Assembly: GCA_964344565.1 (NCBI GenBank)
Contig: CAYFNT010000005.1
Location: 62,001 to 126,000, forward strand
Origin: JACNKJ01 sp964344565
GTDB lineage: Bacteria; Krumholzibacteriota; Krumholzibacteriia; JACNKJ01
Length of the DNA: 64,000 nt
Direction of reading: 5' to 3'
Part shown: piece after piece, positions 49,295-57,569 of the stretch
Layout: every line of letters begins with the position of its first letter
How positions within the stretch are numbered: position 1 is the stretch's first letter
Notes under the pieces: generated by a model
What the model saw: the letters and a program-made list of their open reading frames with translations, nothing else
Told to the model about the DNA's origin: nothing
Databases searched by the model: none
Position numbers and translations under genes: made by a program

Positions 49295-50485
49295 ATGCAG
49301 CAGCTCAAATTCATCACCGCCGGCGAAAGCCACGGGCCGGGCCTGACCGCCATCCTCGAGGGCATGCCCATGGGCCTGAAGATCGATCCCCGTGTCATCG
49401 ACGCGCAACTGGCGCGCCGCCAGGAGGGCTACGGCCGCGGCGGGCGCATGAAGATCGAGACCGACCGAGTTCGCATCAGCGGCGGACTGCGCCACGGCGT
49501 CACCCTCGGCGGGCCCATCGCCCTGTGGATCGGCAACAAGGACCACGTGAACTGGATCGGCCGCATGGATCCTCTGCCCGTTCCGAAGTCGAAGAAGAAG
49601 GTCGAGCCCGTCAGCCAGCCGCGACCGGGTCATGCCGACCTGGCCGGCTATCTCAAGACCGGCACCGAGGACATCCGCAACATCCTCGAACGGGCCAGCG
49701 CCCGCGAGACCGCGGCCCGAGTGGCGGCCGGCACCGTCGCCCGCATTCTACTCGGCGAACTCGGAGTGACTCTCTTCAGCCATACCCTCGTGACCGGCGG
49801 CGTGCGTTGCCATCCCGACTACGAGAACCTCGACAAGATGGAGAAGGAGGCGGCCTCCAACGATCTGCACGTGGCCGACGGCGAGAGCTACGACCGCATG
49901 CGCAAGACCATCAAGGGCGTCTGGGGCGAGGGCGACACCCTCGGCGGTGTGGGCGAGGTGATCGTGCGTGGACTGCCCGCGGGCATCGGCACCTACACCC
50001 ATTGGGATCGCCGCCTCGACGGACGCCTCGCCCAGGCCATCCTCTCGATTCCCGCGGTGAAGGGCATGGAGATCGGCCCGGCTTTCGAAAACGCCACCAT
50101 GCGCGGCAGCCGTGTCATGGACAGCATCAAACCCGCCGGCAAGAAGGCCACGGCCGAGCAGGGACGTTATGCCCGCAGCGGCAACCGCATGGGCGGCCTC
50201 GAGGGTGGCATGAGCAATGGTCAGCCCCTGCTCATCCGCGCGGCCATGAAACCCATCAGCACGCTCACCCAACCCCTGGACACCGTTGACGTGAAGACCG
50301 GCCGCAAGGTGAAGGCCCTGCGCGAGCGCAGCGACGCGGCGGCGGTGGCGGCCATGGGCGTGGTGGCCGAGGCCATGTGCGCCCTCGTGCTCGCCGACGC
50401 CGTGCTGGAGCAGTTCGGAGCCGTGACCCTGAAGGATCTGAAGGCGGCCTGGAAGCGTCATCTGCGTCAGATCGCGAAGCGCTAG
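49295..50485 (+). CDS. aroC: Chorismate synthase
   Basis: A 396-residue enzyme that makes chorismate from EPSP using reduced FMN, the last common step to aromatic amino acids. The three family signatures are present: ITAGESHGPGLTAILEGMPM near the N-terminus, RPGHADLAGYLK with GTEDIRNILERASARETAAR, and SGNRMGGLEGGMSNGQPLLI. Length agrees with the Gram-positive-like long form. GAGGAG precedes the ATG. A DinB-like gene and aroK follow. Confidence 0.98.
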   Translation: MQQLKFITAGESHGPGLTAILEGMPMGLKIDPRVIDAQLARRQEGYGRGGRMKIETDRVRISGGLRHGVTLGGPIALWIGNKDHVNWIGRMDPLPVPKSKKKVEPVSQPRPGHADLAGYLKTGTEDIRNILERASARETAARVAAGTVARILLGELGVTLFSHTLVTGGVRCHPDYENLDKMEKEAASNDLHVADGESYDRMRKTIKGVWGEGDTLGGVGEVIVRGLPAGIGTYTHWDRRLDGRLAQAILSIPAVKGMEIGPAFENATMRGSRVMDSIKPAGKKATAEQGRYARSGNRMGGLEGGMSNGQPLLIRAAMKPISTLTQPLDTVDVKTGRKVKALRERSDAAAVAAMGVVAEAMCALVLADAVLEQFGAVTLKDLKAAWKRHLRQIAKR

Positions 50486-50487
50486 CC

Positions 50488-50955
50488 ATGGGCGATGAAC
50501 TCGTCACCGCCTGGAAGCTGAACCAGAAGATCCTGCTGAAGCTCATCGATGCCATCGATGCCGAGGGCATGGCGGCGACCTTGTCCACCCGTGGAGGCCG
50601 CGACGTGGCCCGGCAACTCGCCCATCTGCAATACGTGCGCGTCTATCAACTGAAGAGCCGGGCGAAGTCCCTGGCCGAGGGCGCCACGCTTTTTGATCCC
50701 AAGGAGTCGCCCTCGAAGAAGGAGCTGAAGGCCGCCCTCGCCGACAGTTCGAAACGCATCGAGAAGTGGATCGCGAAGATGGGGGAGAAGGGCTTCCGCA
50801 CCATGAAGGGCGGGGCCGCGACCACGGTGGCCTACCTGATCAGCCACGAGAGCCATCACCGGGGCGCCATACTGCTCACCCTCAAGCAATGCGGACACCC
50901 CGTCGACTCCAACGCACGCATGGATCTCTGGGGCGACTGGGCGAAGGAACCGTGA
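50488..50955 (+). CDS. DinB/YfiT-like putative metal-dependent protein
   Basis: A 155-residue four-helix protein starting two bases after the aroC stop. The His triad expected for DinB-fold proteins is suggested by ARQLAHLQYVRVYQL and by ISHESHHRGAIL. Such proteins include thiol-dependent S-transferases using bacillithiol or mycothiol and many uncharacterised members. KESPSKKELKAALADSSKRI is the third helix. The role is unknown. Its TGA stop begins a short repeat sequence. Confidence 0.8.
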   Translation: MGDELVTAWKLNQKILLKLIDAIDAEGMAATLSTRGGRDVARQLAHLQYVRVYQLKSRAKSLAEGATLFDPKESPSKKELKAALADSSKRIEKWIAKMGEKGFRTMKGGAATTVAYLISHESHHRGAILLTLKQCGHPVDSNARMDLWGDWAKEP

Positions 50956-51005
50956 ACTGAGAACCGGCACTTCAAGTTCTCAGTCCACAGTCCGCAGTTC
51001 GAGTA
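50955..51005. repeat. Inverted GAACTGA/GGACTGA repeat following a TGA stop
   Basis: ACTGAGAAC (50956-50964) and GTTCTCAGT (50976-50984) are perfect inverted arms with an 11-base loop. On the minus strand the sequence continues as heptamer-like units (GAACTGC, GGACTGT, GGACTGA), related to the array at 867-936. No T-tract follows, so it is not a classic terminator. Confidence 0.8.
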
Positions 51006-51011
51006 ATCCCC

Positions 51012-51040
51012 TTGGCAAGTCCCAGAAATCCAGTTATTTC
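51012..51040 (+). promoter_or_regulatory. Possible promoter for a leaderless aroK transcript
   Basis: TTGGCA (51012-51017) and TATTTC (51035-51040) are separated by 17 bases. Transcription would begin about at the aroK ATG at 51047, and no ribosome site precedes that codon. Confidence 0.4.
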
Positions 51041-51046
51041 TATCCC

Positions 51047-51589
51047 ATGAATCTCTATCTCGTCGGCTTCATGGCCTCGGGGAAATCCACCCTGGGGCGT
51101 TTCCTCTCGGAGTACTCCGGTCGCAGCTTCCGCGATCTGGATCGCATCATCGAGGCGGAGGCCGGCATGCCCATCCGCGAGATCTTCGCCGCGGAGGGCG
51201 AGAGCGGCTTTCGCGCACGCGAGACCTCGGCCCTCGAGCAGATCGTGAAGCTGGACGGCTTTGTGGTGGCCACCGGCGGGGGCGTGATCGAAACTCCCGT
51301 CAATCGCGAGCTCCTCAAGCAGGGCTACACCGTCTTCCTGGACTGGTCCTGGGCGGCCCTGGCCCCCTGGCTCAAGCAGGTCTCCCGCCACAGCCGTCCC
51401 CTGCTCGAGCAGGATGACGAGGACGTGCGCGCTCTCTTCGAACGTCGGCGCCCTCTCTACCAGGCCGCCGCCCAGCGGGTGGAGGCCATCGATGAGGTCG
51501 TCGAGGATGGCCTGGGCGACATGCTCAACCGGCTCTGCGAAGGCATCCACGAGGCCCTGCTCGTGGCCGAGCGAAGGGCCCTGGAATGA
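51047..51589 (+). CDS. aroK: Shikimate kinase
   Basis: A 180-residue kinase that phosphorylates shikimate with ATP. The P-loop is GFMASGKSTLGRFLS, the shikimate-binding DLDRIIE and the GESGFRARE segment follow, and VVATGGGVI contains the substrate-binding Gly-rich loop. The lid region SRPLLEQDDEDVRALFERR is normal. The ATG has no Shine-Dalgarno sequence; a possible promoter ends just before it. rsmD starts four bases before its end (ATGA). Confidence 0.95.
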   Translation: MNLYLVGFMASGKSTLGRFLSEYSGRSFRDLDRIIEAEAGMPIREIFAAEGESGFRARETSALEQIVKLDGFVVATGGGVIETPVNRELLKQGYTVFLDWSWAALAPWLKQVSRHSRPLLEQDDEDVRALFERRRPLYQAAAQRVEAIDEVVEDGLGDMLNRLCEGIHEALLVAERRALE

Positions 51590-52134
51590 GAATCATCGCC
51601 GGCCGCATGAAGGGACGTCGCCTCCTCGTGCCCAAGAACGGCGCTCGGCCTACCACGGACAGGGTGCGCGAGAGCCTCTTCGCCGTCTTGCAGGGCGACT
51701 TCGAGGACGGCCACATCATCGACCTCTTCGCCGGAAGCGGAAGCCTGGGTCTGGAGGCCCTGAGTCGCGGCGCGGCGAGCGCGCACTTCGTGGAGCACTC
51801 CCGCCGGAGCATGGACGTCCTCGAAAGGAATCTCGAGGCGGCCCGGGCCGAGGGCCTGCAAACAAAGGTGTTCAAAGAGAAAGTGCGTTATTATCTTAGA
51901 AATCACTGGCCCGAGGGCGGCGCCGATCTGGTGCTCATGGATCCGCCCTACGGCGACGAGGAAGGCGAGAAGAGCCTTCGACTCCTCGCCGAACTCCACG
52001 CGGCCGAGGTGGGCGTCGTCGCCTTCGAGTCGGAGGGCGGCCGTGAGATCGCCGCGCCGGAAGGATTCTCGGTCCGACGAACCCTGAGCTTCGGCGACAG
52101 CCAGGTGACCCTCTTTCGGGGAGGAAAGCGATGA
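51586..52134 (+). CDS. rsmD: 16S rRNA (guanine966-N2)-methyltransferase
   Basis: A 182-residue class I methyltransferase. MRIIAGRMKGRRLLVP and GARPTTDRVRESLFAVL are the RsmD entry motifs. The SAM-binding loop is DLFAGSGSLGLEALSRGA and the catalytic motif is MDPPYG (the NPPY-like motif of N2-guanine enzymes). It modifies 16S rRNA in the 30S subunit. It overlaps aroK and coaD by four bases each; rsmD-coaD is a common bacterial pair. Confidence 0.95.
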   Translation: MRIIAGRMKGRRLLVPKNGARPTTDRVRESLFAVLQGDFEDGHIIDLFAGSGSLGLEALSRGAASAHFVEHSRRSMDVLERNLEAARAEGLQTKVFKEKVRYYLRNHWPEGGADLVLMDPPYGDEEGEKSLRLLAELHAAEVGVVAFESEGGREIAAPEGFSVRRTLSFGDSQVTLFRGGKR

Positions 52135-52619
52135 ACCGCTGGATGTATCCCGGCACTTTCGACCCGCCAACCCGCGGCCACCTCGACCTGATCCGGCGGG
52201 CCATGCCCCTCTGCGACGAGCTCATCGTCGCGGTGGCGGACAACAAGGAAAAGACTACCTTGTTCACGCTGGAGGAGCGCATCCAGCTGGCGGAAAAAGC
52301 CGTGGTCGGCCTGGACAGCGTGAAGGTGGTGGCCTTCGACACCCTGCTCACCGAACAGGTGGAGAAGCTCGGAGTCAGCGCAGTCCTGCGCGGAGTGCGG
52401 GCCTTCAGCGACTTCGAGTACGAGTTCGTCATGGCGCTGACCAACCGCAAGCTGCTGGATCGCTTCGAGAGCATCTTCATGATGCCCAGCGAGAAATACA
52501 TCTACCTCTCCAGTTCGCTGGTGAAGGAGATCCGGGAGTACGGCGGGGATCTCACTCCCTTCGTGACGGCGCCGGTCCTGGATCTGATGACCGAGATGGG
52601 AAAGGGACCCGTAAAATGA
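52131..52619 (+). CDS. coaD: Phosphopantetheine adenylyltransferase
   Basis: A 162-residue enzyme of standard length that adenylates 4'-phosphopantetheine in coenzyme A synthesis. MYPGTFDPPTRGHLDLIRRA holds the nucleotidyltransferase motif (TxGH), AVADNKEKTTLFTLEERIQL and LRGVRAFSDFEYEFVMALTN are the family blocks, and YIYLSSSLVKEI is the second nucleotide-binding site (SSS). ATGA overlap with rsmD and, at its end, with the aminotransferase gene. Confidence 0.97.
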   Translation: MNRWMYPGTFDPPTRGHLDLIRRAMPLCDELIVAVADNKEKTTLFTLEERIQLAEKAVVGLDSVKVVAFDTLLTEQVEKLGVSAVLRGVRAFSDFEYEFVMALTNRKLLDRFESIFMMPSEKYIYLSSSLVKEIREYGGDLTPFVTAPVLDLMTEMGKGPVK

Positions 52620-53818
52620 ATCGCATCGAAACTCTGAGCCCCCGTTTCGCCGACAAGCTCGGCCAGGTGGGTGCCAATGTCGAGGGATCCAAGACCCTGG
52701 CCGTGACGGCCCTGGCCAATCGCCTGAAGGCCGAGGGGCGCGACATCGTCTCGCTCACCGCCGGAGAGCCCGACTTCCGCACGCCGGAGCTGGTGGCCGA
52801 AGCGGGCATGGAGGCCATCCGCACGGGTGCCACGCGCTACACCGCCGCCGCCGGCGAGCCCGCCCTGCGCAAGGCCGTGGCCGATTTCTACGGCGAGCGC
52901 TGGGGCGTGGAGCTGAACGCCTGCAATGTCTGCGCGTCCAGCGGAGCCAAGCCGATCATCTACTATCTCATGAGCATCTTCCTGGATCCGGGGGACAAGG
53001 TCATCTTCCCCGTGCCCTTCTGGGTGAGCTACGAGGCCATGGTGAAGATGCGCGGCGGAGTGCCCGTGCCCGTGACCACGCGCATGGAGAACCGTCTGAA
53101 ACTCACCGCCGAGGAACTGGACGCGGCGGCCGATGGCGCGAAGATCCTGCTGCTGAACAATCCCACGAATCCCACCGGCGCGGTCTACTCGAAGGGGGAA
53201 CTCGAGGCCATCGCCGAAGTGGTGCGCGAGCGCGACCTCATCGTGATCGCCGACGAGATCTACGAGGACCTGGTCTACGGCGGAGAGCCTCATCAGAGTC
53301 TCTACACCGTGGCCCCCTGGATGCCCGAGCGCACCGTGGTGGTGACCGGCGTGTCCAAGAGCTTCGCCATGACCGGCTGGCGATTGGGCTACGCCATCGG
53401 CGATGAGTCGGTGATCGCCCCCCTGGCCAAGTACCAGAGCCAGGCCCTGTCCAGTCCCAGCCAGATCAGTCAGAGAGCGGCGATCAAGGCCGTCACCGAG
53501 GGATGGGACAGCGTCGAGGCCATGCGCGCCGAGTTCTCCAAGCGCCGCGACATGGTGGTCGGCAAGATGCGGGCCCTGGGCCTGCCCTTCGTCGAACCCG
53601 AAGGCGCCTTCTATCTCTTCTTCGATTCCTCGCCCGTGCTCGAGAAGCGCGGCTGGAAGGACGGCCAGGAATTCTGCACCCAGCTGCTCGAAGACGAGGG
53701 CCTGGCCCTGGTGCCCGGCGACGCCTTCGGCATGGACAACTGGGTTCGCATGTCCTTCGCCGCTTCCGAGGCCGAACTCGAAGACGGATTCACCCGCCTG
53801 GAGCGTTTCATCGGCTGA
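52616..53818 (+). CDS. Aspartate aminotransferase-like PLP enzyme (class I)
   Basis: A 400-residue fold-type I aminotransferase. SLTAGEPDFRTPELVAEAG and RYTAAAGEPALRKAVADFY open the protein. NNPTNPTGAVY and IADEIYEDLVYGG bind PLP, and Lys248 in GVSKSFAMTGWRLGYAIGD forms the Schiff base. The subgroup (I-gamma, as in Thermus AspC) commonly uses aspartate, sometimes prephenate. Because aroC and aroK are close by, a role in aromatic amino acid synthesis is possible. Its ATGA start overlaps coaD and its TGATG end overlaps obgE. Confidence 0.93.
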   Translation: MNRIETLSPRFADKLGQVGANVEGSKTLAVTALANRLKAEGRDIVSLTAGEPDFRTPELVAEAGMEAIRTGATRYTAAAGEPALRKAVADFYGERWGVELNACNVCASSGAKPIIYYLMSIFLDPGDKVIFPVPFWVSYEAMVKMRGGVPVPVTTRMENRLKLTAEELDAAADGAKILLLNNPTNPTGAVYSKGELEAIAEVVRERDLIVIADEIYEDLVYGGEPHQSLYTVAPWMPERTVVVTGVSKSFAMTGWRLGYAIGDESVIAPLAKYQSQALSSPSQISQRAAIKAVTEGWDSVEAMRAEFSKRRDMVVGKMRALGLPFVEPEGAFYLFFDSSPVLEKRGWKDGQEFCTQLLEDEGLALVPGDAFGMDNWVRMSFAASEAELEDGFTRLERFIG

Positions 53819-54828
53819 TGTTCATCGATCGCGTCGTCATAAGGGTGAAGAGCGGCAAGGGAGGCGACGGCATCGTGGCCTTCCGCCGCGAACGTTTCAT
53901 TCCCCGCGGCGGCCCCTGGGGCGGCGACGGCGGAAAGGGCGGCGACGTGATCCTGGAAGTGGATCCCCAGCTACACACCCTCATGGACTTCCGCTATCAG
54001 CAGGTCTACGAGGCCGCCAAGGGACAGCCCGGCGGCAGCGCCAACAAGACGGGCAAGACCGGCCGCAACACCATCATCCGCGTACCCGCGGGAACCATCG
54101 TGAAGGACGCCGAGGAGGGCGAGCTCATCGCCGACCTCACCGAGAAGGGCGAGCGCGTGGTGGTGGCGGAAGGCGGCAAGGGCGGCCACGGCAACGCGCG
54201 CTTCAAGACGCCCACGCGCCAGACACCCGATTGGGCCACGCCCGGCAAGGAAGGGCAGGAGCGCACCCTCGAGCTGGAATTGAAGCTCATCGCCGACGTG
54301 GGCCTGGTGGGCTTCCCCAACGCGGGCAAGTCGACACTGCTTTCGGCGGTGAGCGAGGCGCGTCCCAAGATCGCCGACTATCCCTTCACGACCCTGGAGC
54401 CCAATCTCGGCATCGTGCGCACGGACGATTTCCGTAGCCTGGTCATGGCCGACATTCCGGGGCTCATCGAAGGCGCCAGCGACGGCAAGGGTCTGGGCAA
54501 GGAGTTCCTGCGCCACATCGAGCGGACCCGGGTGCTGCTCTTCCTGGTGGATTCCGCGGGCGAGGATCCGGTGGGGGAATACCTGACCCTTCTGGCGGAG
54601 CTGGAGAAACACGACGCGGCTCTGCTCGAGAAGCCCCGAGTGCTCTGCCTCAGCAAGATCGATCTGCTGGCCGAAGCGCCGCCCCGGCCCGATGGCCTCG
54701 ACAAGAATGTGGCCTATCTGGCCATCAGCGCGGTGGCCCGCCGGGGCCTGGATGAACTCTTGCGCGAAATGGACCGCTTCGTCCATCCTCCCGAGGAAAA
54801 GGAAGACTCTCCCATCCCCACTCTCTAG
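53818..54828 (+). CDS. obgE: GTPase ObgE/CgtA
   Basis: A 336-residue ribosome-associated GTPase. The Gly-rich Obg domain covers residues 1-157 (KSGKGGDGIVAFRRERFIPR and GGKGGDVILEVD are typical). The G domain has the P-loop GFPNAGKST, switch II DIPGLIEGAS, SKIDLL in place of NKxD, and a G5 SAV element. There is no C-terminal OCT domain. It assists 50S assembly and stress control. It begins on the last base of the aminotransferase stop. The usual neighbours rplU and rpmA are absent. Confidence 0.97.
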   Translation: MFIDRVVIRVKSGKGGDGIVAFRRERFIPRGGPWGGDGGKGGDVILEVDPQLHTLMDFRYQQVYEAAKGQPGGSANKTGKTGRNTIIRVPAGTIVKDAEEGELIADLTEKGERVVVAEGGKGGHGNARFKTPTRQTPDWATPGKEGQERTLELELKLIADVGLVGFPNAGKSTLLSAVSEARPKIADYPFTTLEPNLGIVRTDDFRSLVMADIPGLIEGASDGKGLGKEFLRHIERTRVLLFLVDSAGEDPVGEYLTLLAELEKHDAALLEKPRVLCLSKIDLLAEAPPRPDGLDKNVAYLAISAVARRGLDELLREMDRFVHPPEEKEDSPIPTL

Positions 54829-54837
54829 GAGCCTGGC

Positions 54838-56358
54838 ATGGAAGCACGCTCCGATTCCGTCGCCCGCTGGATGCCGCCCCTGCTGGGTCTGGCCGCCGTG
54901 CTCATCCTGCTCGCCGCGACCCTTCCCCACGGCATCGGCGTGACCAGCGACTGCGTGGACTATTTCTCCACCGCGAAGAACCTGACACGCGGACAGGGCT
55001 TCCTTCAGCACGACGGCATGCCTTACGCCAGCTGGCCGCCCCTCTATCCGATGCTGCTGGCTTTGGGCCATCGGCTGTCGGCCGGACCCGAGACCACGGC
55101 CCTCATCCTCAATGCCCTGTCGATCTTTCTCACCCTGTGGCTGCTCGCCCGTTGGCTGCTGATCAATCTGCGCCACCGCTTCGTGGCCCATTGGGCGGCC
55201 CTGGTCGTTCTGCTGCACTTCGCACTCTGGGACGTGGCCTTCCACGCCTGGACCGAGCCGCTCTTCAATCTCATGCTCATGGTCTTCCTGCTGAAGCTGC
55301 CGGAGGTGGCGCGGGAGGACCGCTGGGGAACGCTGCTCGGCCTGGCCCTCCTGGCCTCGGCGGCCTGGCTGCTGCGCTACGTGGGTCTTACCCTGGTGGC
55401 CGTGGCTGGCCTCTTCATCCTCTTCGCGGAGGGGATGTCCTGGCCCCGTCGTCTGTCGAGGGCCGCGGTCTTCGGCCTGGTGGCGGCCACGCCCACCGCG
55501 CTCTGGATGATTCGCAACCTTCAGGTCATGGGCCAGATGGCGGGGGAGAGATCACCTTCGGCCTTCGGTCTAGCCCTGAATCTTCGCCGACTTCTGAAGG
55601 CAGGTTGGTGGATCGTTCCTGAGAGCTGGGGAAAGGCTCTGCCCTCCCTGGTTCTGATCGCACTGATTCTCGCCCTCTCCGCGCTTGCCTTCCTCCTCAG
55701 AAAGAAAACGGGCCACCTGCTACTTAGAAGAGGACTCCTGCTCTTCTCCGGACTTTACATCATGCTGCTGCTCTATACATCGTCTCGCTTCGCCTTCGAG
55801 GCCATACTATCCCGCTATCTGATTCCGATCTTCCTGCCCCTCTTGCTCTGGATGGCCATCCAGCTGGACCAGATCATGTCGAGCTGGAAGCTGCGCATGG
55901 GGCGCGTCCTCTTGGCCGCGGTGCTGACCCTCTGGCTGATCTTCCCGGCGGCACAGACCATGGCTCGGGTGGTCGGGGCGCGGCATGTCGGCATCGACGC
56001 ATTCAGCGCGCTTGAGTACCGCGGCTGGGCCCTCTGGAGCTGGCTCCAGGGATCGCCCGAGGAAGCCATCCTCATCAGCAACGGCGCCGATGCGGTGCAC
56101 TATCACACGGGCCTGCCCGTGCGCCTGGCCCCCCGGCGCTGGATGCATTCCACCAGCCGCACGCCCACCTCGGAGCTCGCCGACTTCGCCGCCATCTTCG
56201 AGGAGAAGCGTCCGGTCTTCTACGTGTGGATCGCCGATTTCCCGTGCACCGGCGCTCGGGTGAACTACCACAGCCTCGAGGAATTGCTCGAGGTCTACCG
56301 GCTGGAGCCCATCGTGGCCTTTCCCGAAGGCGCGGTGTTCATGGTGTTGCCACGGTGA
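54838..56358 (+). CDS. GT-C type membrane glycosyltransferase, first paralogue
   Basis: A 506-residue protein with about ten membrane helices, like ArnT/PMT-type GT-C enzymes that transfer sugars from polyprenyl-phosphate donors at the outer face of the inner membrane. PHGIGVTSDCVDYFSTAKNL followed by YASWPPLYPMLLAL fits the first extracytoplasmic loop, where the catalytic Asp sits. The C-terminal soluble part (about 395-506) is periplasmic. A paralogue lies at 57570 beyond dprA. The acceptor may be lipid A, a glycan or a protein. No ribosome site is strong; obgE ends ten bases earlier. Confidence 0.78.
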   Translation: MEARSDSVARWMPPLLGLAAVLILLAATLPHGIGVTSDCVDYFSTAKNLTRGQGFLQHDGMPYASWPPLYPMLLALGHRLSAGPETTALILNALSIFLTLWLLARWLLINLRHRFVAHWAALVVLLHFALWDVAFHAWTEPLFNLMLMVFLLKLPEVAREDRWGTLLGLALLASAAWLLRYVGLTLVAVAGLFILFAEGMSWPRRLSRAAVFGLVAATPTALWMIRNLQVMGQMAGERSPSAFGLALNLRRLLKAGWWIVPESWGKALPSLVLIALILALSALAFLLRKKTGHLLLRRGLLLFSGLYIMLLLYTSSRFAFEAILSRYLIPIFLPLLLWMAIQLDQIMSSWKLRMGRVLLAAVLTLWLIFPAAQTMARVVGARHVGIDAFSALEYRGWALWSWLQGSPEEAILISNGADAVHYHTGLPVRLAPRRWMHSTSRTPTSELADFAAIFEEKRPVFYVWIADFPCTGARVNYHSLEELLEVYRLEPIVAFPEGAVFMVLPR

Positions 56359-56430
56359 TTCCAACCCTGTGAAGGGATTTGACTGTCGGCAGGTAACTGA
56401 AATCTGGTAATCGAGGGGAGAGGGTTTCCT

Positions 56431-56458
56431 GCCAATAGTTTCCAGCCAATAGTTCCCT
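56431..56458 (+). repeat. Two 14-bp direct repeats in the gap before dprA
   Basis: GCCAATAGTTTCCA (56431-56444) is followed at once by GCCAATAGTTCCCT (56445-56458). The 127-base gap otherwise holds nothing I recognise. Confidence 0.8.
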
Positions 56459-56485
56459 GGGCATCCGCCTTGCCTCGCTGTCCTC

Positions 56486-57502
56486 ATGCCCATTCCCGTC
56501 ACGCCCGATCTGCTCGAGCTAGCCCATCGCCTGCTCTATCGTCCCAAGAAGTTTCCGGATGAGGGTCTCACCCTCGAAGGAGCGCCGTCCCTGCTCAGGG
56601 AATTGAAGTCGACCGAAGAGCTCAAGCTGCCGCCACCTGAAATCCTCGACTACCAGGCCGAAGCGGCCGCGGGTCGGGGCATGCGGATCCTGCTCTCGGG
56701 GGAGTCCCATTGGCCCGAAGCTCTGAGCCGGCTCGATCAGGTTCCACCCATGCTCTTCATGCTGGGGGAGATGCCGGAACTGGAGCGCTGCGTGGCCGTG
56801 GTGGGCAGTCGTCGCTGTAGCCGTCAGGGCCGCGAGATGGCCCGTCTGCTCGGGCGGGGACTGGCCGGCGCGGGCATCACGGTGGTCAGCGGCCTCGCCC
56901 GCGGCATCGACGGCGAGGCGCACCTGGGAGCCCTGGAAACGGGCGCAACCCTGGCCGTGCTCGGAGGGGGACTGGACAGCGTGTATCCTCCGGAACACCG
57001 GAACCTCGCGGGCCGGATCGTCGAGAAGGGCGCGCTTCTCAGCGAGTTCCCGCCGGGGGTAACCCCCTTGCCCTATCACTTTCCGCGGCGCAATCGAATC
57101 ATCGCGGCCCTGGCCGACCTGACCGTGGTGGTGGAGGCGGGGGATAAAAGCGGCGCCCGCAGCACGGCCCAGCATGCCCTGGACCTGGAGAAGTACGTGG
57201 GCGTGGTGCCCGGCAATCCCCTCAATCCCGCCGCCATGGGGAGCAACCAGATCCTCTTCGAGGGCGGAGAACCCGTGCGGAATCTGCAGGACGTCCTCGA
57301 CCTGCTCAAGTGGGGATCGGTGCCCAAGATCCAGGAGCCCTGGGGCCCCGGCCGCTGCCGCAGCGAGGGCGTGGAGGATCTGGAATCCCTGGCCCTGCGC
57401 AGCGGATGGACACTGTCCCGTTCCATCGAGATGCTGGAGAGCTGGGAGCGGGACGGGCGGGTGAGGCGCCTGGGCGCGGGCCGATTCGAAGTGCTCGGAT
57501 AG
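56486..57502 (+). CDS. dprA: DNA-processing protein DprA
   Basis: A 338-residue protein that loads RecA on single-stranded DNA during natural transformation. The extended Rossmann domain is clear: VAVVGSRRCSRQGREMARLL, VVSGLARGIDGEAHLGAL, LAVLGGGLDSVYPPEHRNLA, and FPRRNRIIAALADLTVVVEA. A C-terminal winged-helix-like part (about 285-338) follows. The N-terminal SAM-like helices are short. It sits between two paralogous glycosyltransferase genes. The start ATG lacks a strong ribosome site, and the upstream gap carries direct repeats. Confidence 0.96.
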   Translation: MPIPVTPDLLELAHRLLYRPKKFPDEGLTLEGAPSLLRELKSTEELKLPPPEILDYQAEAAAGRGMRILLSGESHWPEALSRLDQVPPMLFMLGEMPELERCVAVVGSRRCSRQGREMARLLGRGLAGAGITVVSGLARGIDGEAHLGALETGATLAVLGGGLDSVYPPEHRNLAGRIVEKGALLSEFPPGVTPLPYHFPRRNRIIAALADLTVVVEAGDKSGARSTAQHALDLEKYVGVVPGNPLNPAAMGSNQILFEGGEPVRNLQDVLDLLKWGSVPKIQEPWGPGRCRSEGVEDLESLALRSGWTLSRSIEMLESWERDGRVRRLGAGRFEVLG

Positions 57503-57569
57503 ACGATTCCCTCCTTGCCAGATGAGCCGGTCCGTTCCAGTATCGGCGGGCAAGCAAAGGAGGATGACG

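Noticed and set aside
56359..56485. A small RNA or riboswitch before dprA
   Set aside because: Apart from two direct repeats I saw no stable stem or T-tract.
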